Origin: Acidobacteriota bacterium
GTDB lineage: Bacteria > Acidobacteriota > Blastocatellia > Pyrinomonadales > Pyrinomonadaceae
Reading direction: 5' to 3'
Length of the DNA: 64,000 nt
Assembly (NCBI GenBank): GCA_019239425.1
Contig: JAFAZX010000068.1
Location: forward strand, 248,001-312,000
The position numbers and the translations under genes are program-made. Positions 62,718 to 64,000 of this stretch are shown piece by piece (within the stretch, counting starts at the first letter, position 1; each line of letters starts with the position of its first letter). The notes under the pieces are model-generated. The model saw only the letters and a program-made list of their open reading frames with translations, was not told where the DNA came from and searched no databases.

Positions 62718-64000
62718 ATGAAACTCGCTCAGCACACGAAGCTGTTCCTCGCCGCCGCGGTACTTCTGTCAACCTTACCAATCGGGACATCCGCGCAGCG
62801 CAGGCCGCAGCGCGCGCCGTCGAGACGCGCGGCGCAGGACGACGTGGAGCGGAAGGTCGAGGCGCTGCTCGCGCGGATGACGCTCGAAGAGAAGCTGGGG
62901 CAGTTGCAGCAGTCGGGCGGCGACAACAACGGGAAGGCGAATCCCGACCTCTTCGAGGCGGCGCGCGCCGGGCGTCTGGGTTCGACGCTGGGCGTCCGCG
63001 GCGCGAAGAACGCGAACGAGTTGCAGCGGGCGGCGGTCGAGGAGTCGCGCCTGAAGATTCCGCTCATCTTCGGGTTCGACGTGATCCACGGCTACCGGAC
63101 GATCTTCCCTATCCCGTTAGGTGAAGCAGCGAGCTTCGACCCTTCGGTCGCGGAGCGCTCGGCTTACGTCGCGGCGACGGAGGCGAAGGCGGCGGGCCTG
63201 CACTGGACGTTCGCGCCGATGGTGGACGTGGCGCGCGACGCGCGCTGGGGCCGCATCACGGAGGGCGCGGGCGAGGACACGTACCTCGGCTCCGCGTTCG
63301 CGCGCGCGCGCGTGCGCGGCTTCCAGGGGCCGGACTACTCCGCGCCCGACCGCGTCGTCGCCTGCGCCAAGCACTACGTCGCCTACGGCGCGGCCGAGGC
63401 GGGCCGAGACTACAACACGACCGACATGAGCGAGCAGCGCCTGCGCGACGTCTACCTGCCGCCGTTCCACGCGGCGGTGGAGGCGGGCGTCGGCACCCTG
63501 ATGAGCGCCTTCAACGACATCAACGGCGTGCCCGCTTCGGGGAACCGCTTCACCCTGACGAAGGTCTTGCGCGGCGAGTGGGGCTTCGACGGTTTCGTCG
63601 TGAGCGACTACACCTCTGTGACGGAGATGATCGCGCACGGCTACGCGGCCGACGGCGCGGACGCGGCGCGCCTCGCCCTGACGGCGGGCGTCGACATGGA
63701 GATGGTCGGCCGCCTCTACAACCAGAACGGCGCGGAGTTATTACGGCAGGGCAGACTCCGGATGGCGGACGTCGACGAGGCCGTCCGACGCATCCTCCGC
63801 GTGAAGTTCCGCGCGGGCCTCTTCGACAGGCCCTACGTGGACGAGTCGCGCGAGTCACTCCTCTTAAGCGCGGAGCACCTGCGGGCGGCGCGCGAGGTGG
63901 CCCAGCGCTCGCTCGTGCTTTTGAAGAACGAGCGCGGGACGCTCCCGTTCAGGAAGGACGTGCGCACCGTCGCCGTCGTCGGCCCGCTCGCGGACGACCC
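62718..64000 (+). CDS. GH3 beta-glucosidase (BglX-like), truncated by window end
   Basis: The frame runs off the window after 427 codons. The ATG at 62718 is followed by a signal peptide (KLFLAAAVLLSTLPIGTSAQ). The GH3 N-terminal domain shows LLARMTLEEKLGQLQQ, FGFDVIHGYRTIFPIPLGEAAS, KHYVAYGAAEAGRDYNTTD and the nucleophile D297 in VVSDYTSVTEM. The start of the second domain (SLVLLKNERGTLPF) is present. BglX-type enzymes release glucose from beta-linked oligosaccharides in the periplasm. It is upstream of no other gene in the window. Confidence 0.93.
   Translation, partial: MKLAQHTKLFLAAAVLLSTLPIGTSAQRRPQRAPSRRAAQDDVERKVEALLARMTLEEKLGQLQQSGGDNNGKANPDLFEAARAGRLGSTLGVRGAKNANELQRAAVEESRLKIPLIFGFDVIHGYRTIFPIPLGEAASFDPSVAERSAYVAATEAKAAGLHWTFAPMVDVARDARWGRITEGAGEDTYLGSAFARARVRGFQGPDYSAPDRVVACAKHYVAYGAAEAGRDYNTTDMSEQRLRDVYLPPFHAAVEAGVGTLMSAFNDINGVPASGNRFTLTKVLRGEWGFDGFVVSDYTSVTEMIAHGYAADGADAARLALTAGVDMEMVGRLYNQNGAELLRQGRLRMADVDEAVRRILRVKFRAGLFDRPYVDESRESLLLSAEHLRAAREVAQRSLVLLKNERGTLPFRKDVRTVAVVGPLADD

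Overview
The window is GC-rich bacterial chromosome, densely coding on both strands. I infer an acidobacterium, probably of the Blastocatellia/Pyrinomonadales type. The reasons are the large Oar-like TonB-dependent receptors with an N-terminal carboxypeptidase-regulatory domain, many secreted beta-helix, TPR and PD40 proteins, Tat-exported enzymes, and short tandem repeats in the gaps between genes. The assignment rests on gene content; no rRNA or tRNA gene was seen. There is no sign of a prophage, transposase or CRISPR array.

Layout. 1-10.5 kb is a carbohydrate-utilisation locus. It holds the end of one TonB receptor, a tiny repeat peptide, a LacI-family regulator, a second TonB receptor, an MFS sugar-acid transporter, an SDR reductase and a heparinase II/III-type lyase. 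Two matching LacI-type operators precede the regulator and the second receptor. 10.6-15.7 kb has a PD40 propeller protein coupled to a TPR protein with a Fis-like C-terminus, then three small exported or membrane proteins on the minus strand. 16.1-24.7 kb carries a phosphoesterase/phospholipase C and a GH81 beta-1,3-glucanase, both without a visible signal peptide, facing a 1054-residue wHTH-ATPase-TPR regulator. 24.9-33.2 kb holds a KduI/IolB-type isomerase, TPR and secreted proteins, and a NurA nuclease followed by a zinc-ribbon protein and a HAS-barrel-like protein. 33.2-43.4 kb is mostly housekeeping: an MFS transporter, thiC with a TPP riboswitch, BON and LysM proteins, a Uma2 nuclease, moaA and queG. 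43.6-53 kb holds a NagZ-like GH3, an M28 peptidase, a Tat serine hydrolase, an ECF sigma/anti-sigma pair with a secreted target-like protein, and an ABC exporter. 53-64 kb has an operon of a small membrane protein, GH31, a Tat PLP enzyme and a nitrilase, then an amidohydrolase, an acyltransferase, a PepT-like peptidase and a truncated GH3 beta-glucosidase.

The most striking feature is a set of about fourteen intergenic inverted repeats. In most of them the arms are tandem 7- or 8-base units, and the units differ from locus to locus. They usually begin within a few bases of a stop codon. In two places similar repeat sequence has become the start of an exported or membrane-anchored protein, and in two others it supplies a gene's stop codon. 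They resemble the short tandemly repeated repetitive (STRR) sequences known from cyanobacteria.
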